Shown: piece after piece, positions 1 to 8,135 of the stretch
How positions within the stretch are numbered: the stretch's first letter is position 1
How the letters are laid out: each line of letters starts with the position of its first letter
Assembly: GCA_047404195.1 (NCBI GenBank)
Contig: JBDOIU010000006.1
Location: 1-27,788 of the forward strand
Origin: JAJRRL01 sp047404195
Lineage (GTDB): Bacteria > Pseudomonadota > Gammaproteobacteria > JAJRRL01
Direction of reading: 5' to 3'
DNA length: 27,788 nt
The notes under the pieces: model-generated
Database searches by the model: none
Seen by the model: the letters and a program-made list of their open reading frames with translations, nothing else
What the model was told of the DNA's origin: nothing
Position numbers and translations under genes: made by a program

Positions 1-148
1 CTACAACCAGGGCCGAACCCACCAGTCACTGGGTAACCTAACCCCAGACGAAATATACTATCAGCAACATATGACCAAGGAGGCTGCTTAATGCCAAGAT
101 ACTCTAACTCTTAAAACTGACATCTAAATGTCTTGACAATGGGGTCCA
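1..148 (+). mobile_element. Right end of an IS3-family insertion sequence (truncated by window)
   Basis: The first 91 bases encode the C-terminus of an IS3-type transposase, and the sequence after it ends in TGTCTTGACAATGGGGTCCA (129-148). That terminus has the GGGGTCCA-3' form common at right ends of IS3-family elements, which end in CA. The left end lies outside the window, so the inverted-repeat match and any target duplication cannot be checked. The exact boundary at 148 is inferred from the terminal CA. Confidence 0.6.
2..91 (+). CDS. IS3-family transposase (OrfB), C-terminal 29 residues only
   Basis: The frame beginning at base 2 reads YNQGRTHQSLGNLTPDEIYY and ends at TAA 89-91. The Y-N-x-x-R-x-H-Q-S-L-G-x-x-T-P pattern is the conserved tail of the DDE integrase core (rve) of IS3/IS150/IS481-type transposases, just after the catalytic Glu. 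The gene enters from the left edge, so the DDE residues are not visible. It is the terminal gene of the element at 1-148. Confidence 0.8.
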   Translation, partial: YNQGRTHQSLGNLTPDEIYYQQHMTKEAA

Positions 149-396
149 CCATAGTCCTAGAGAACGGGGTGGCTTTAGATAATTATAATGAACAGATAAG
201 AACGATTAAATTACATTACGAGAAACGTAAACCATTCACGCCAGAGAAATGGGAACATAGCAAGGTTGATATGCAGAGCAAGATGTGTGTTTGCCGAGAG
301 AGTCTATTTGCTAATTTGAAAAAAATCAGATCTGATGGTATCAATAGGGCGCTGCAGGCACAAAAGCGTCCTAAGTGTGACAACCCGTGTCAGTAA
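139..396 (+). CDS. Short orphan ORF abutting the IS end; possible remnant of an interrupted gene
   Basis: An open frame of about 85 codons begins inside the putative IS terminus (TTG at 133 or ATG at 139) and continues into flanking DNA to a stop at 394-396. The product is polar and basic, with two Cys near residues 50-53 and one near the end; I recognise no family. The start has no clear ribosome-binding site and uses IS sequence, so the frame may be the 3' part of a gene interrupted by the IS, or non-coding. Coding status is uncertain. Confidence 0.3.
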   Translation: MGSTIVLENGVALDNYNEQIRTIKLHYEKRKPFTPEKWEHSKVDMQSKMCVCRESLFANLKKIRSDGINRALQAQKRPKCDNPCQ

Positions 397-407
397 TATA
401 TTAAGCA

Positions 408-424
408 GCATGACTTGCTCATGC
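408..424. other. Small inverted repeat downstream of the pilus operon
   Basis: GCATGA-CTTGC-TCATGC is a perfect 6-bp stem with a 5-base loop. Read on the minus strand it lies about 70 bases past the stop of pilP and is followed by an AT-rich stretch (TTAATATATTA). It could help end the pilus operon transcript, but there is no true T-run, so it is not a convincing intrinsic terminator. Confidence 0.25.
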
Positions 425-494
425 AACTTGGTGTTGTCCACCTCGACGTGGAAAACTCTAGCGCAATGACGTGTCAGAGATGCTGGGCACAGTG

Positions 495-1109
495 CTAGTG
501 TTTGATCTTGCCACCCGGTGCTGAGTGGTAAGGTAGCTCACGGTTAAAGCTAACGCGCAGTGGGTGGTCTGGGTGTGAAAGAATGACCTGAGATGTACTG
601 ATTTCTGCAACACGGTACCCACCCATTAGCTGGCTGCCAATATGCACATTTTCACGTTGGCCAGCATGTGAGAGCACAGCTTGCCAGCGACCAGATGATT
701 GTTTCATTGAGAAAACTAACCGATAGTGATAGCTTGTTTCCTGTGAGGCATCCATTAACTCATTCTGGTTAGCGTTACTGTTTCGTAATTTCTCTTGACC
801 TTCTGCAATAGCAACCTGCTGCTCAATGAGTTTGTTTTTGAGTTTGGCCAATTCAATGGCCTTTGCCAATTGCACATACGGTGAAGGTTCAGTTGCCATG
901 TGTTGCGCAGCTGCTGTATTGATATGATGTTGCGTTGCATGATGTTGCCTTAATGGTGTGTTTGCAGCACTCGGTGTCTTTTTCACCTGCGTAGAGGTGC
1001 TCGTGCTTGCACTATTATTGGATAACATATCAATAACTTGCCAGCCTGCTACAGAAAAAGCGCTGACAGTAAGTGCGATCATTGCGTACCGTTTAATATC
1101 ATGTGACAT
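495..1109 (-). CDS. pilP: Type IVb pilus biogenesis protein PilP
   Basis: 204 residues. A short cytoplasmic N-terminus and one membrane anchor (about residues 9-28) are followed by a Ser/Thr/Gln-rich linker, then a periplasmic domain from about residue 135 with the pattern SGRWQAVLSHAGQRENVHIG...YRVAEISTSQVILSH. This matches the small C-terminal beta domain of R64-type PilP, part of the periplasmic link between the inner-membrane platform and the secretin. The start is fixed by AGGAG seven bases upstream. It overlaps the end of pilO by 11 bases and is the last gene of the minus-strand pilus operon. Assignment rests on fold pattern plus operon position; sequence identity in this family is low. 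Confidence 0.75.
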   Translation of the reverse strand: MSHDIKRYAMIALTVSAFSVAGWQVIDMLSNNSASTSTSTQVKKTPSAANTPLRQHHATQHHINTAAAQHMATEPSPYVQLAKAIELAKLKNKLIEQQVAIAEGQEKLRNSNANQNELMDASQETSYHYRLVFSMKQSSGRWQAVLSHAGQRENVHIGSQLMGGYRVAEISTSQVILSHPDHPLRVSFNRELPYHSAPGGKIKH

Positions 1110-2280
1110 ATGAATTCTCCTCTAATGTGAAACGTATAACGCCACTGGTATGGCTGTGAGTTGTGTTGGTTTGCACGTATGTTAAGTGTAAAGCATAACG
1201 TGATAACATATTTAAAATAAGTATGGTTTGCGTGAAGCTTGCAGCATGTAGACGTATTTCGTACTCAGACTGTTCGCGCTTGTTCAGGCTGATATGTCGT
1301 GAAATGCTGCGCATGGTTTTCATGATGTGATTGATGCTGCTGGTGCGATAACCGTTCTCTTTTGTCTGGCTATTGAGTGGTCTTGTGTTTTTGCGTAGCG
1401 TCAAAGTGTTTCGGTATTCTGTTCTTTTAAACTGCCTGCTGTCGCCATAGGAGATAAATGAGGTTGCTTGATGCTCTGACTTTGTTCTGGTAGTGATTGT
1501 GAGCATGTGTGCTTGCCACTGAATATGAGATTGTAGAATGCCAGCATCACTGTCACATTGCTGCAGCACCTCATCAATCAGTGTCAGGCAGTGTGCACTT
1601 TCACTGTTGCTGGCTGCCAGTGGTTTGGTCATGGTGGTGGTGACTTGTGTCGGCTTGTTCTGCGTTGTGATAGTTAGCAGGTGCCCTGTCATGACAATGG
1701 TCAGTGCTGCAACTATAGCCGACATGATTTTGATTGCTTTTGTATTGATGAGCCAGTTTTTTTTAAAACGCTTTAGTGTCGCCCGTTGTATGATCTGCTC
1801 ACTGATGGCTGGGCGTTGAGTATCATGCAGGATGCGCGTTGGGTTGATTGACAGCTGTTGTGTCAATTGAGCCCACTCATCTGATGTGGTAATGAGAATG
1901 ATAGGGCAGTTATCATTGTCTTGTGACAGCTCAAGATCTTGTAACCAGACTTGCATTGTGACAATATTATCACGTATGATGGTGCCATTTTTTGAACGCA
2001 TAAAAAACCAGCTGTCATCATTGAGTTGTTCAAGATATACAAATGTGGAATGTGTTTTGCCAACAATATCGTAGATGGCTTCTGCAAGTAGCATACCATT
2101 TGATTTGCTAACAGCAAGTTGATATTTGTCACGCGTTTTACGTATGTGAATATAAGCACCGTACTCATCCACTCGGTCATGGATGATTTGTTGCATGCCC
2201 CACCATGAGCGCTGTGAAACGCACTCGCGGTAAGGGCAGACAACTATACCAGTCAATGAGTTAGTGGATGCTTGAGACAT
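1099..2280 (-). CDS. pilO: Type IVb pilus assembly protein PilO (PilO2 family)
   Basis: 393 residues. The N-terminal ~165 residues resemble the cytoplasmic domain of R64-type PilO (YGAYIHIRKTRDKYQLAVS, WFFMRSKNG, ILITTSDEWAQL). A single membrane span lies at about residues 183-205 (IMSAIVAALTIVMTGHLL), with a periplasmic C-terminal region ending in a small alpha/beta domain. In the R64 family this bitopic protein helps couple the platform to PilN/PilP. The gene overlaps the 3' end of pilN by 20 bases and pilP by 11, indicating translational coupling. It contains a T8/A8 tract at 1757-1764 that stays in frame. Confidence 0.75.
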   Translation of the reverse strand: MSQASTNSLTGIVVCPYRECVSQRSWWGMQQIIHDRVDEYGAYIHIRKTRDKYQLAVSKSNGMLLAEAIYDIVGKTHSTFVYLEQLNDDSWFFMRSKNGTIIRDNIVTMQVWLQDLELSQDNDNCPIILITTSDEWAQLTQQLSINPTRILHDTQRPAISEQIIQRATLKRFKKNWLINTKAIKIMSAIVAALTIVMTGHLLTITTQNKPTQVTTTMTKPLAASNSESAHCLTLIDEVLQQCDSDAGILQSHIQWQAHMLTITTRTKSEHQATSFISYGDSRQFKRTEYRNTLTLRKNTRPLNSQTKENGYRTSSINHIMKTMRSISRHISLNKREQSEYEIRLHAASFTQTILILNMLSRYALHLTYVQTNTTHSHTSGVIRFTLEENSYVT

Positions 2281-3817
2281 GACTGCTCGCTTTATCCAAA
2301 ATGACTGGGGTGATTAAAATAAGTGTCTCAATGTTTTGACGTCTGGCGCCGTGCCCACCAAGCGGATCAATACCAAACATTTTAGCTGCTTTGGTCTGAT
2401 CTTCTAGGCGTTTATAACCAGCCATGATCAGCGTACTGCCTGAGTCTATCACACTGCGTTGGTTAAACGCCTTTTGTGAGACTGTGGGTAGCTGAATTGC
2501 TTGGAAGCTGCCATTGTTGTTGGCAGTGCCATCTGGCTGTGTGCTGACTTTATCAAGCGCATCCAGAGTTGCAATGGTGCTGGTGATTTGCAGATAGACC
2601 TTGTTGCCGGATATTTTTGGCAGTAAGTATAGCGTGAAGCCATCAGTTACTGTACCCGGCGTCACACTGGAGGTAGCTGCAGCATTCAGATTGAGATTTT
2701 GTGTTTGTATCACGCTTTGAATGTAGCTGACATTCTTGGTGATGCGAATAGAAGCCATCTGGTTATTCATCGTGATGACTTGTGGCTCAGTCACAACACG
2801 TACTTGCCCTTGCTCATTTAAAGCATTCACCAAGCTTTGTGATGTTTTACCGATCACTAGGCGGGGCTGCTTATTGGCTGTACTCACAACCAGTGAGCTG
2901 GGTGCCAGGTTGCTAGCATCTGCAAGGTTGCCGAGTAAATTGAACTTCGAATCCAGGGTGTGTGCCACGATATTCCAGTTGATTCCAAAGTTGAAATCTT
3001 TGTTTAGGCGAACTTCCAGTACTTGTACACGAATGGAAACTTCTTTAGAGAGTTTTTTGTTCAGTGTTTGAATGAAACGCTGCATTGCTCGTACACGGCT
3101 TGGTTGGTCGGTAATGGTAACAGACGTTGTGGCTTCCGAAATGCTGACACGTCCTGTTTTTGACTTCATGCGTTCCAGTGTTTTACGCAAATCATTCCAG
3201 ATCGACAATTTGCCAGAGAGGTTACTATACTGTTCGTCATTAATTTGGCTGATAGGAGATTGGCTGCTTTGCGTGTTTTTGCTGGATGTGTTTTCGTTGG
3301 TTTGCTGACCTACCAGGTAATGGCTGCTGCCAGGCATGAACGCAATGTTAAATGTTTTCGTTTGCCATGCTGACCAATCCATTTCGTGGTCGTTGACCCA
3401 ATGAAAATCATAATCAGCAATGTGTGCTAATGCGACAATGGCACCAGCAATGCTGCCTTTATAGTGGATGTCGATATTTTGTTTTGCATTCAGCGAGTGA
3501 TCAAGGCGCACGCTCACGGCTCGGTTTGCCAAGATCTTATGCAATACTTCTGAGAATGGCATATTAGACGCATGAATTTGAATCGGTTCGGCAGTCCATG
3601 CAGCTGCACGTGTTGGTGCTTGTGGTGCTGTGTCATAATAATAACCGTGGATTCTTTTCACGGCAGGTTCAGCTTTTTTAGCAGTGATATTGAGATGCTG
3701 AAGCTGGGTGTGCGTTTTTTCAATGTTATTGCGACTCATGTGATATAAGTCATGTGCACAGCCGTTTAACAGTAATGTACTGCATGAAAGTGCGCTTAGT
3801 GTGATCAGTTTTTTCAT
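2261..3817 (-). CDS. pilN: Type IVb pilus secretin lipoprotein PilN
   Basis: 518 residues, outer-membrane secretin through which the pilus emerges. It begins with a lipoprotein signal whose lipobox LNGC places the lipidated Cys at residue 20. The middle holds an N-domain (LRKTLERMKSKTGRVSISEATTSVTITD; VSIRVQVLEVRLNKDFNFGINW). The C-terminal secretin domain has VVTEPQVITMNNQMASIRIT, a GFTLYLLPKI strand and the closing NIETLILITPVIL signature. Length and lipobox fit R64 PilN/BfpB rather than type IVa PilQ. The 5' end overlaps the upstream TcpQ-like gene by 4 bases and the 3' end overlaps pilO, so it sits in the middle of a tightly packed L-N-O-P block. Confidence 0.92.
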   Translation of the reverse strand: MKKLITLSALSCSTLLLNGCAHDLYHMSRNNIEKTHTQLQHLNITAKKAEPAVKRIHGYYYDTAPQAPTRAAAWTAEPIQIHASNMPFSEVLHKILANRAVSVRLDHSLNAKQNIDIHYKGSIAGAIVALAHIADYDFHWVNDHEMDWSAWQTKTFNIAFMPGSSHYLVGQQTNENTSSKNTQSSQSPISQINDEQYSNLSGKLSIWNDLRKTLERMKSKTGRVSISEATTSVTITDQPSRVRAMQRFIQTLNKKLSKEVSIRVQVLEVRLNKDFNFGINWNIVAHTLDSKFNLLGNLADASNLAPSSLVVSTANKQPRLVIGKTSQSLVNALNEQGQVRVVTEPQVITMNNQMASIRITKNVSYIQSVIQTQNLNLNAAATSSVTPGTVTDGFTLYLLPKISGNKVYLQITSTIATLDALDKVSTQPDGTANNNGSFQAIQLPTVSQKAFNQRSVIDSGSTLIMAGYKRLEDQTKAAKMFGIDPLGGHGARRQNIETLILITPVILDKASSHVSSIH

Positions 3818-4206
3818 GTTCTGCTCTCTAGGTTGCGTGTAGTAATCACTAAAACGTGGTTGCCGTCATAGAACTGTGCTTGTAATGGATAGCCTTCTAG
3901 GATAACGCTCAGTATTTGCGCGAGCGTTTTATTTTTAAATACGGTTGTGCCGCGCCATTGGTAGTTTTTCTCAGGTTGCCAAAAAAAATCTTTTTTCTGC
4001 CAGCCATAGTTTGCAGCTAAGCGTGTAATGATACTTTTCAGGTCACCTGCGCGTACGATTTCTCGTCGGTGAACTTTCTCATGAGTCACATGATGCTGGT
4101 TGACCCAATGCTTTTTCGTCGTATTGGGCTGTACATGCATACCGCCAGCCAATGCAAATGGTACAGTCAATAAAGATAGCGTACCAATGAGTAGTTTTTT
4201 ATTCAC
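3814..4206 (-). CDS. TcpQ/PilL-like pilus protein (secretin partner)
   Basis: 130 residues with a signal peptide (MNKKLLIGTLSLLTVPFALA). The mature part from about residue 55 (AGDLKSIITRLAANYGWQ...FKNKTLAQILSVILEGYPLQAQF...HVLVITTR) resembles the TcpQ / C-terminal PilL domain, a small STN-like fold that accompanies the secretin in type IVb systems. R64 PilL is longer, so this is a short form. The start codon is GTG, chosen because AGAGGA lies seven bases before it. It overlaps pilN by 4 bases. An A8 tract at 3981-3988 stays in frame. Confidence 0.75.
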   Translation of the reverse strand: MNKKLLIGTLSLLTVPFALAGGMHVQPNTTKKHWVNQHHVTHEKVHRREIVRAGDLKSIITRLAANYGWQKKDFFWQPEKNYQWRGTTVFKNKTLAQILSVILEGYPLQAQFYDGNHVLVITTRNLESRT

Positions 4207-4363
4207 AAGAATGTCCTCTTATCTAATAATTTATATGATGATGTCTGCTGCTGCCATTGTGTCTTTTGTTAAGATAGTATCTGAATCAGTTATTCAGAGG
4301 ATTGCCATAAGCAGAAAAAATATTCTACTGTATTTTAGTGATGATAAAACCTCGTAGTTAGCT
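4207..4363 (-). promoter_or_regulatory. 157-bp intra-operon gap before the L-N-O-P block; possible internal promoter
   Basis: This is the only sizeable gap inside the otherwise packed pilus operon. It contains an inverted repeat TCTGAAT-CAGTT-ATTCAGA (4280-4298) and AT-rich sequence close to the GTG start, including TATAAA on the minus strand. It could hold an attenuator or a second promoter serving the TcpQ-like/pilN/pilO/pilP genes, but no good -35/-10 pair with proper spacing is evident. Confidence 0.25.
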
Positions 4364-5038
4364 TTAGAATGCAAGAACTGTTTTGCTGGTTTCTCCGCGA
4401 GATCTATTGGTTCCGGGAGTCGTTACTGGTGTCTCAAGGGTCTGTCTAGGGGGCTGTCTAGGGGGCTGTCTAGGGGTCTGTCTAGGGGTCTGTCTAGGTG
4501 TTTGTCTAGAGGCTTGTCTAGGATTGATTGTCCTTCGGTCATTGCGTTGCTCGCGCTGCTTATAATCTTGGCAGCATAAATACAAGCAGAAAACAAAGGC
4601 AAGCATTGTCACTAATACAGCCAAATGTGAACCAAATTTCAGCGCCGCTAAGCCAACGTGCGCAGTGAAGTGTTGCAAACCTGTGTTTATGCTAGAGATG
4701 AATTTGTTCACTTGCGCTACCAAGCGTGCAATCTGCGATCCTGCAGGTAGATTGCCATCAATATCAATATGCGGTATTGTCGGGCTGCCTGAGTTAGAGC
4801 CGGTTGCTAAAAGACTGTCAACAAAGAGGGAAATAGTAAAAAATACACCAGTCATAATAGCCATAGCTGTGTGCATGCGCACGGTTTGAAGCTTTGTCAA
4901 GCGGTCTTGTTCTTCTCTAATCGCCACTGCTGCTGTCATGCTGCGATTCATGAGAGCAGTATTATCCGTATCCGTTGTATCGATAGCTGCGCTTGGGGCT
5001 GGTGCTTGGGCTTCCGAGTTAGCTTGTTTACTTTCCAT
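4364..5038 (-). CDS. Unknown two-span membrane protein with a TPRQ-repeat tail, in the pilus operon
   Basis: 224 residues, no family recognised. An acidic/Ala/Thr-rich head is followed by a membrane span (about 55-77, HTAMAIMTGVFFTISLFV), a ~55-residue loop, a second span (about 133-156, HLAVLVTMLAFVFCLYLCC) and a basic cytoplasmic or exposed tail. The tail contains repeated T/P-P-R-Q units at 175-200, encoded by seven 12-bp DNA repeats (4439-4522). It lies 18 bases from the minor-pilin gene upstream and uses AAGGTAAT as ribosome-binding site. By position it may be a pilus accessory protein; nothing in the sequence shows which step it serves. Confidence 0.7.
   Translation of the reverse strand: MESKQANSEAQAPAPSAAIDTTDTDNTALMNRSMTAAVAIREEQDRLTKLQTVRMHTAMAIMTGVFFTISLFVDSLLATGSNSGSPTIPHIDIDGNLPAGSQIARLVAQVNKFISSINTGLQHFTAHVGLAALKFGSHLAVLVTMLAFVFCLYLCCQDYKQREQRNDRRTINPRQASRQTPRQTPRQTPRQPPRQPPRQTLETPVTTPGTNRSRGETSKTVLAF
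4439..4522. repeat. 12-bp tandem repeat, seven units
   Basis: Seven units of the form GGtCTGTCTAGG follow each other without gaps: 4439, 4451, 4463, 4475, 4487, 4499 and 4511. The central five differ only at position 3; the last two carry several changes. On the minus strand they encode the Thr/Pro-Pro-Arg-Gln repeats of the membrane protein at 4364-5038. Because the unit is a multiple of three, changes in copy number would keep the frame. Confidence 0.95.
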
Positions 5039-5056
5039 AATATTACCTTACAATTA

Positions 5057-6034
5057 TTACTGACAATAAGCGATGTACATTGCGCCAACGGATCCTTTAA
5101 AAGCTTTCACCTTATCTGAATTAATCATATCGTTAGGTACAGCATTCATCTCAATGAGCTTACCTTTTTGATTTATTTCAACGCGAACACTTACTCCAAT
5201 ATTACATTCAGTTGTTTTGCTGTCAATACTGTGGCAATCATTTGCTGGTTCAACTGCATTATTGCCTAGCCGAGATAAGTTATACACTGTCGTCATATTG
5301 TAGAGAGTATCTTGTACGCCGGGCATGTTAAGGTCTACTGGTATTGCTGTGATTTTGGCCTGACTGGCAAGACACCGAGGAAAGCGCACATGGTATGTTG
5401 TAATGGTTTGCCCACGTACCTGACAGCAAGCGCTGTGGCTATCATGTGCACAATCAGGTGCTGTATTCGGTAGGCAGCGTCCTATTGCTTGGATACCAAT
5501 ATGGTGCTGTGCATCTCCATAACCGATGGTTTGTGCTTGTGCAAAACATTGATTGTCTGTTTCGTTGCAAGGAACATTGTCTGTTAGAGATGCTGTACTG
5601 CGAGCATTGGGTAGTTCAGCTGCGATATGGGCTGCGTCTCTCAGAGCATGTGCGCCAGTAATAGGTAAATAAACTGAAAAAACCTGTGCACCAAACTCAT
5701 CGTCAGCTGAAGACTGAGTGCCCCAGCAATAGTGCGTATGATAAGCAGATGTTTGGGCTGTTGTGGGTAGGAAGTGTTGTGTGAAATCATTATCCATCGT
5801 TTGCGTGCTGCAATCATCGTCGGTATTGTTTTCAGGCCACTTGCCCATGCGTGCGTGGTAATTATTGGCTGCTTGTAAGACTATTTGTAATTCGTTGGCA
5901 GCGATTTGTTGCTTGTGTGCTGTATTTTCATGTTTCTGCCAACGTATGGCCATCACAAGCATGCCTGCTAGTATCGCTATCACGAGCAGCAGCTCTAGTA
6001 ATGTAAAGCCATTTTGTGCCGATCTAAGTTTCAT
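5057..6034 (-). CDS. Prepilin-like protein, large Cys-rich minor pilin
   Basis: 325 residues. It has a type IV prepilin leader MKLRSAQNG followed by FTLLELLLVIAILAGMLVM, with Glu at +5 and a hydrophobic helix; predicted cleavage after Gly9. The rest is a large extracellular region with about a dozen Cys (for example DDDCS, HYCWG, GRCLP, SACCQV, AYCQ), likely disulphide-bonded. By size and place it could be the tip or adhesin pilin, the slot PilV fills in R64, but there is no PilV homology I can see and no shufflon. It overlaps the upstream prepilin-like gene by 4 bases. Confidence 0.82.
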   Translation of the reverse strand: MKLRSAQNGFTLLELLLVIAILAGMLVMAIRWQKHENTAHKQQIAANELQIVLQAANNYHARMGKWPENNTDDDCSTQTMDNDFTQHFLPTTAQTSAYHTHYCWGTQSSADDEFGAQVFSVYLPITGAHALRDAAHIAAELPNARSTASLTDNVPCNETDNQCFAQAQTIGYGDAQHHIGIQAIGRCLPNTAPDCAHDSHSACCQVRGQTITTYHVRFPRCLASQAKITAIPVDLNMPGVQDTLYNMTTVYNLSRLGNNAVEPANDCHSIDSKTTECNIGVSVRVEINQKGKLIEMNAVPNDMINSDKVKAFKGSVGAMYIAYCQ

Positions 6035-6666
6035 AGTGTATCTCCTTTCCAGCAGGCTGCATAAGATGCTTTTTTGTTTATTGACAGTTGATGTCGTGAC
6101 ATGTTTTGTAGTTTGTTGCGTAGTTGTTGTGTTAAGCTGCGGTTGTTTGTGCCAGCATCTAGTTGTTGCTGCCAGGCAATGATACCGGCGCGTTCATCAA
6201 TCACTTTGGCCTTTAGTTGACTGGCAATATCACGGGTATGCTGTCGTTTCATGGGTGTTAGTTGTGCTTGTATTACCAGGTGGTGCCAGTACTTGGGTCC
6301 GTATGCCTGTGAATTGATGTCTTCTGCAATGTGTGTTGTGTATGCCATGATGAGAGGATATCTTTTCAGCGGTAGGGGAGACGTGCTGAATAATTGTAAC
6401 GTTTCGGTGATGTCAGGCCTTAAGCTAGCATGGAGTTGTCCGTTGTCATCACCTGCTGTTTCTTGGCACCCAGAGTTATGCACATAGAGCTGTAAGGCGC
6501 TAAATAGTTGCTTGGTATCGTAAGGAATACGTTGTAAGTCATTTTGCATCGTTGTGCTGCGAACATGGTGCATCACACCAATGATGAGTGCAGCACTGAT
6601 AGCGATGACGCACAAAACCTCTAGCAAGCTAATGCCACGGGCGTGATGTCGATCACGAAAATTCAT
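6031..6666 (-). CDS. Prepilin-like protein (minor pilin)
   Basis: 211 residues from ATG 6666, chosen because it gives the prepilin leader MNFRDRHHARG then ISLLEVLCVIAISAALIIGV, with Glu +5 and cleavage after Gly11. The open frame extends much further upstream but only over the pilin gene in another frame. A start at 6681 (MATLNMNF) is the alternative; neither has a strong ribosome-binding site, which fits translational coupling, since the start overlaps the upstream pilin stop by 14 bases. The C-terminal region is basic and helical, unusual for a pilin head. Role inferred: minor pilin or pseudopilin-like initiator. Confidence 0.75.
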   Translation of the reverse strand: MNFRDRHHARGISLLEVLCVIAISAALIIGVMHHVRSTTMQNDLQRIPYDTKQLFSALQLYVHNSGCQETAGDDNGQLHASLRPDITETLQLFSTSPLPLKRYPLIMAYTTHIAEDINSQAYGPKYWHHLVIQAQLTPMKRQHTRDIASQLKAKVIDERAGIIAWQQQLDAGTNNRSLTQQLRNKLQNMSRHQLSINKKASYAACWKGDTL

Positions 6667-7093
6667 ATTCAAAGTTGCCATTTTGACAGGCGGCACCAGG
6701 AAATGCTTGAGGTAGCGATCCGCAGTTTGGAATATGTGTGCTGATTTTTGCCCCTGTTTCAGTAGCAGTGATATTGTACTGTCCACCCCAGGGTGTTTTA
6801 AATATAGCAGAGCCACCATTATTTTGAATGCCTGGATAACTATCCAGCATACCAGCATTATACAAAGTGTTGATCGAGATGTTGTCGTATGTCGCATTTG
6901 CACCGCGCCAGTTACGTGCTGCTGTTTCAAGCGCACCAACCTCGCTGATCGCTGCATTGATGCGACTGCCATTATTAGCGACATGAAAGAATCGCGTGGC
7001 CATGACTAAAATGAATGCAATCACTGAAATGGAAAGCATGACTTCAAGTAAGCTGATACCTGCCTGCTGTTGTCGTTGAGTTTTTTTAAACAT
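6653..7093 (-). CDS. pilS: Probable major type IVb prepilin (PilS-like)
   Basis: 146 residues from ATG 7093, preceded by AGGGGGA six bases away; this is better than the upstream in-frame ATG at 7126. Leader MFKKTQRQQQAG, then ISLLEVMLSISVIAFILVMATRFF (Glu +5). The mature part has a compact pilin head ending in a two-Cys region (NCGS...AACQ), as in type IVb pilins with a C-terminal disulphide. It follows the PilR-like platform gene, the same position as PilS in R64, which supports it being the major subunit. The leader is short for a type IVb pilin, and no prepilin peptidase is encoded nearby. Confidence 0.8.
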   Translation of the reverse strand: MFKKTQRQQQAGISLLEVMLSISVIAFILVMATRFFHVANNGSRINAAISEVGALETAARNWRGANATYDNISINTLYNAGMLDSYPGIQNNGGSAIFKTPWGGQYNITATETGAKISTHIPNCGSLPQAFPGAACQNGNFEYEFS

Positions 7094-7115
7094 ATCGGTT
7101 CCCCCTAAATAAATG

Positions 7116-8135
7116 TTAATGTGCAATAACCGTAGATAAACTATATACGGAAAATATAATGATACAAGCCATGGCGGCTGCCATTAAAAAAAGTGCGACA
7201 GATAGGCGCTTCGCTGCTTGATGATTGTTTCTTTGTTGACGCTCCGCAGCATGCTTGGCTAAACGGCTGAGTGCGAAGTTCATGCCACGACTGTTGGCAA
7301 CAACCCGAAGACGTAAAACGTCATTACGCTCGATGAGGCCGCTATCAAGGACATCTGCTAAAGACAGTGTGCCGTTATCGAGTGCGGTTTGCATGCGTTG
7401 TAGGTGCGATTTCAGGAAGGGGGATGCGCCGTAGGTTAACAGAATGAATGCCTCTTTCACCATGACACCATGTTGTAACAGAATGGCCAATGTTTGTAAT
7501 AGGCCTGCTGCCACGGCTTGCCGGTAAAGGGAGAATGGTGGTAGCACATCAAGGATGCTGCGCAGCCGGCCAGCATATTGTGTGCACAGTATGATGCATG
7601 ACACTGACAGTAGCGCCACATCAGCCAGCATGAAGCACCAAGAATGCGCTATGAAATCAGCAAAGTGATATAACCATTGGCTCAGTGCAGGCCAGGCTGC
7701 CAATGGTTTAATCTCGATGAAGCTGGCAAAGACGGCTTGGCGAATAAAGAGCATCACCACCAATGCCAGCACGAATATTGTCAAAGGGTAGCTGAGAGCA
7801 GTGATCCAGACGCGTCGATTCATGCTGCGTTCACTACAGGCTTGTGCACACGCGCGCAGCGCATCATTTAATGTGCCAGCTTTCTCTCCAGTTTCTAGGA
7901 TAGTCAGAATTGTGGCGGGCACCCAACCCTGCATACCACTGGCTAAGCTTTTGCCTGCTGCTAGAGTGTCTTGTAGTTTCTGTGCCAGTACCGCAATATT
8001 GTCGTCATAGGTTTCTACCATAATGCCTAAGGCATCACGCATGCTAACACCATCTTCACTGAGCATGAGTAAATCTTCAAAAAAAGCTTTTTGCTGGCCA
8101 CGTGTGAACAGTAGTGCATGCAACTTATTCTTCAT
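7116..8135 (-). CDS. pilR: Type IVb pilus inner-membrane platform protein (PilR, GspF/PilC superfamily)
   Basis: 339 residues. It shows the two GspF-type cytoplasmic domains: the first from about residue 15 (QQKAFFEDLLMLSEDGVSMRDAL...SGMQGWVPATILTILETGEKAGTL), the second from about 205 (AVAAGLLQTLAILLQHGVMVKEAFILL). Membrane spans are near 112-131, 165-184 and at the C-terminus (about 313-335). In this family the protein anchors the assembly ATPase and moves pilin subunits. It overlaps the ATPase gene by 4 bases (ATGA) and is followed at 22 bases by the major prepilin, the R64 Q-R-S order. Confidence 0.9.
   Translation of the reverse strand: MKNKLHALLFTRGQQKAFFEDLLMLSEDGVSMRDALGIMVETYDDNIAVLAQKLQDTLAAGKSLASGMQGWVPATILTILETGEKAGTLNDALRACAQACSERSMNRRVWITALSYPLTIFVLALVVMLFIRQAVFASFIEIKPLAAWPALSQWLYHFADFIAHSWCFMLADVALLSVSCIILCTQYAGRLRSILDVLPPFSLYRQAVAAGLLQTLAILLQHGVMVKEAFILLTYGASPFLKSHLQRMQTALDNGTLSLADVLDSGLIERNDVLRLRVVANSRGMNFALSRLAKHAAERQQRNNHQAAKRLSVALFLMAAAMACIIIFSVYSLSTVIAH

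Noticed and set aside
1538..1819. Hydrophobic plus-strand frame opposite pilO
   Set aside because: Shadow of pilO; no ribosome-binding site and no family resemblance.
5057..6034. Shufflon or PilV-type recombination cassette in the minor-pilin gene
   Set aside because: No inverted 19-bp-like repeats, alternative C-termini or recombinase gene are visible.
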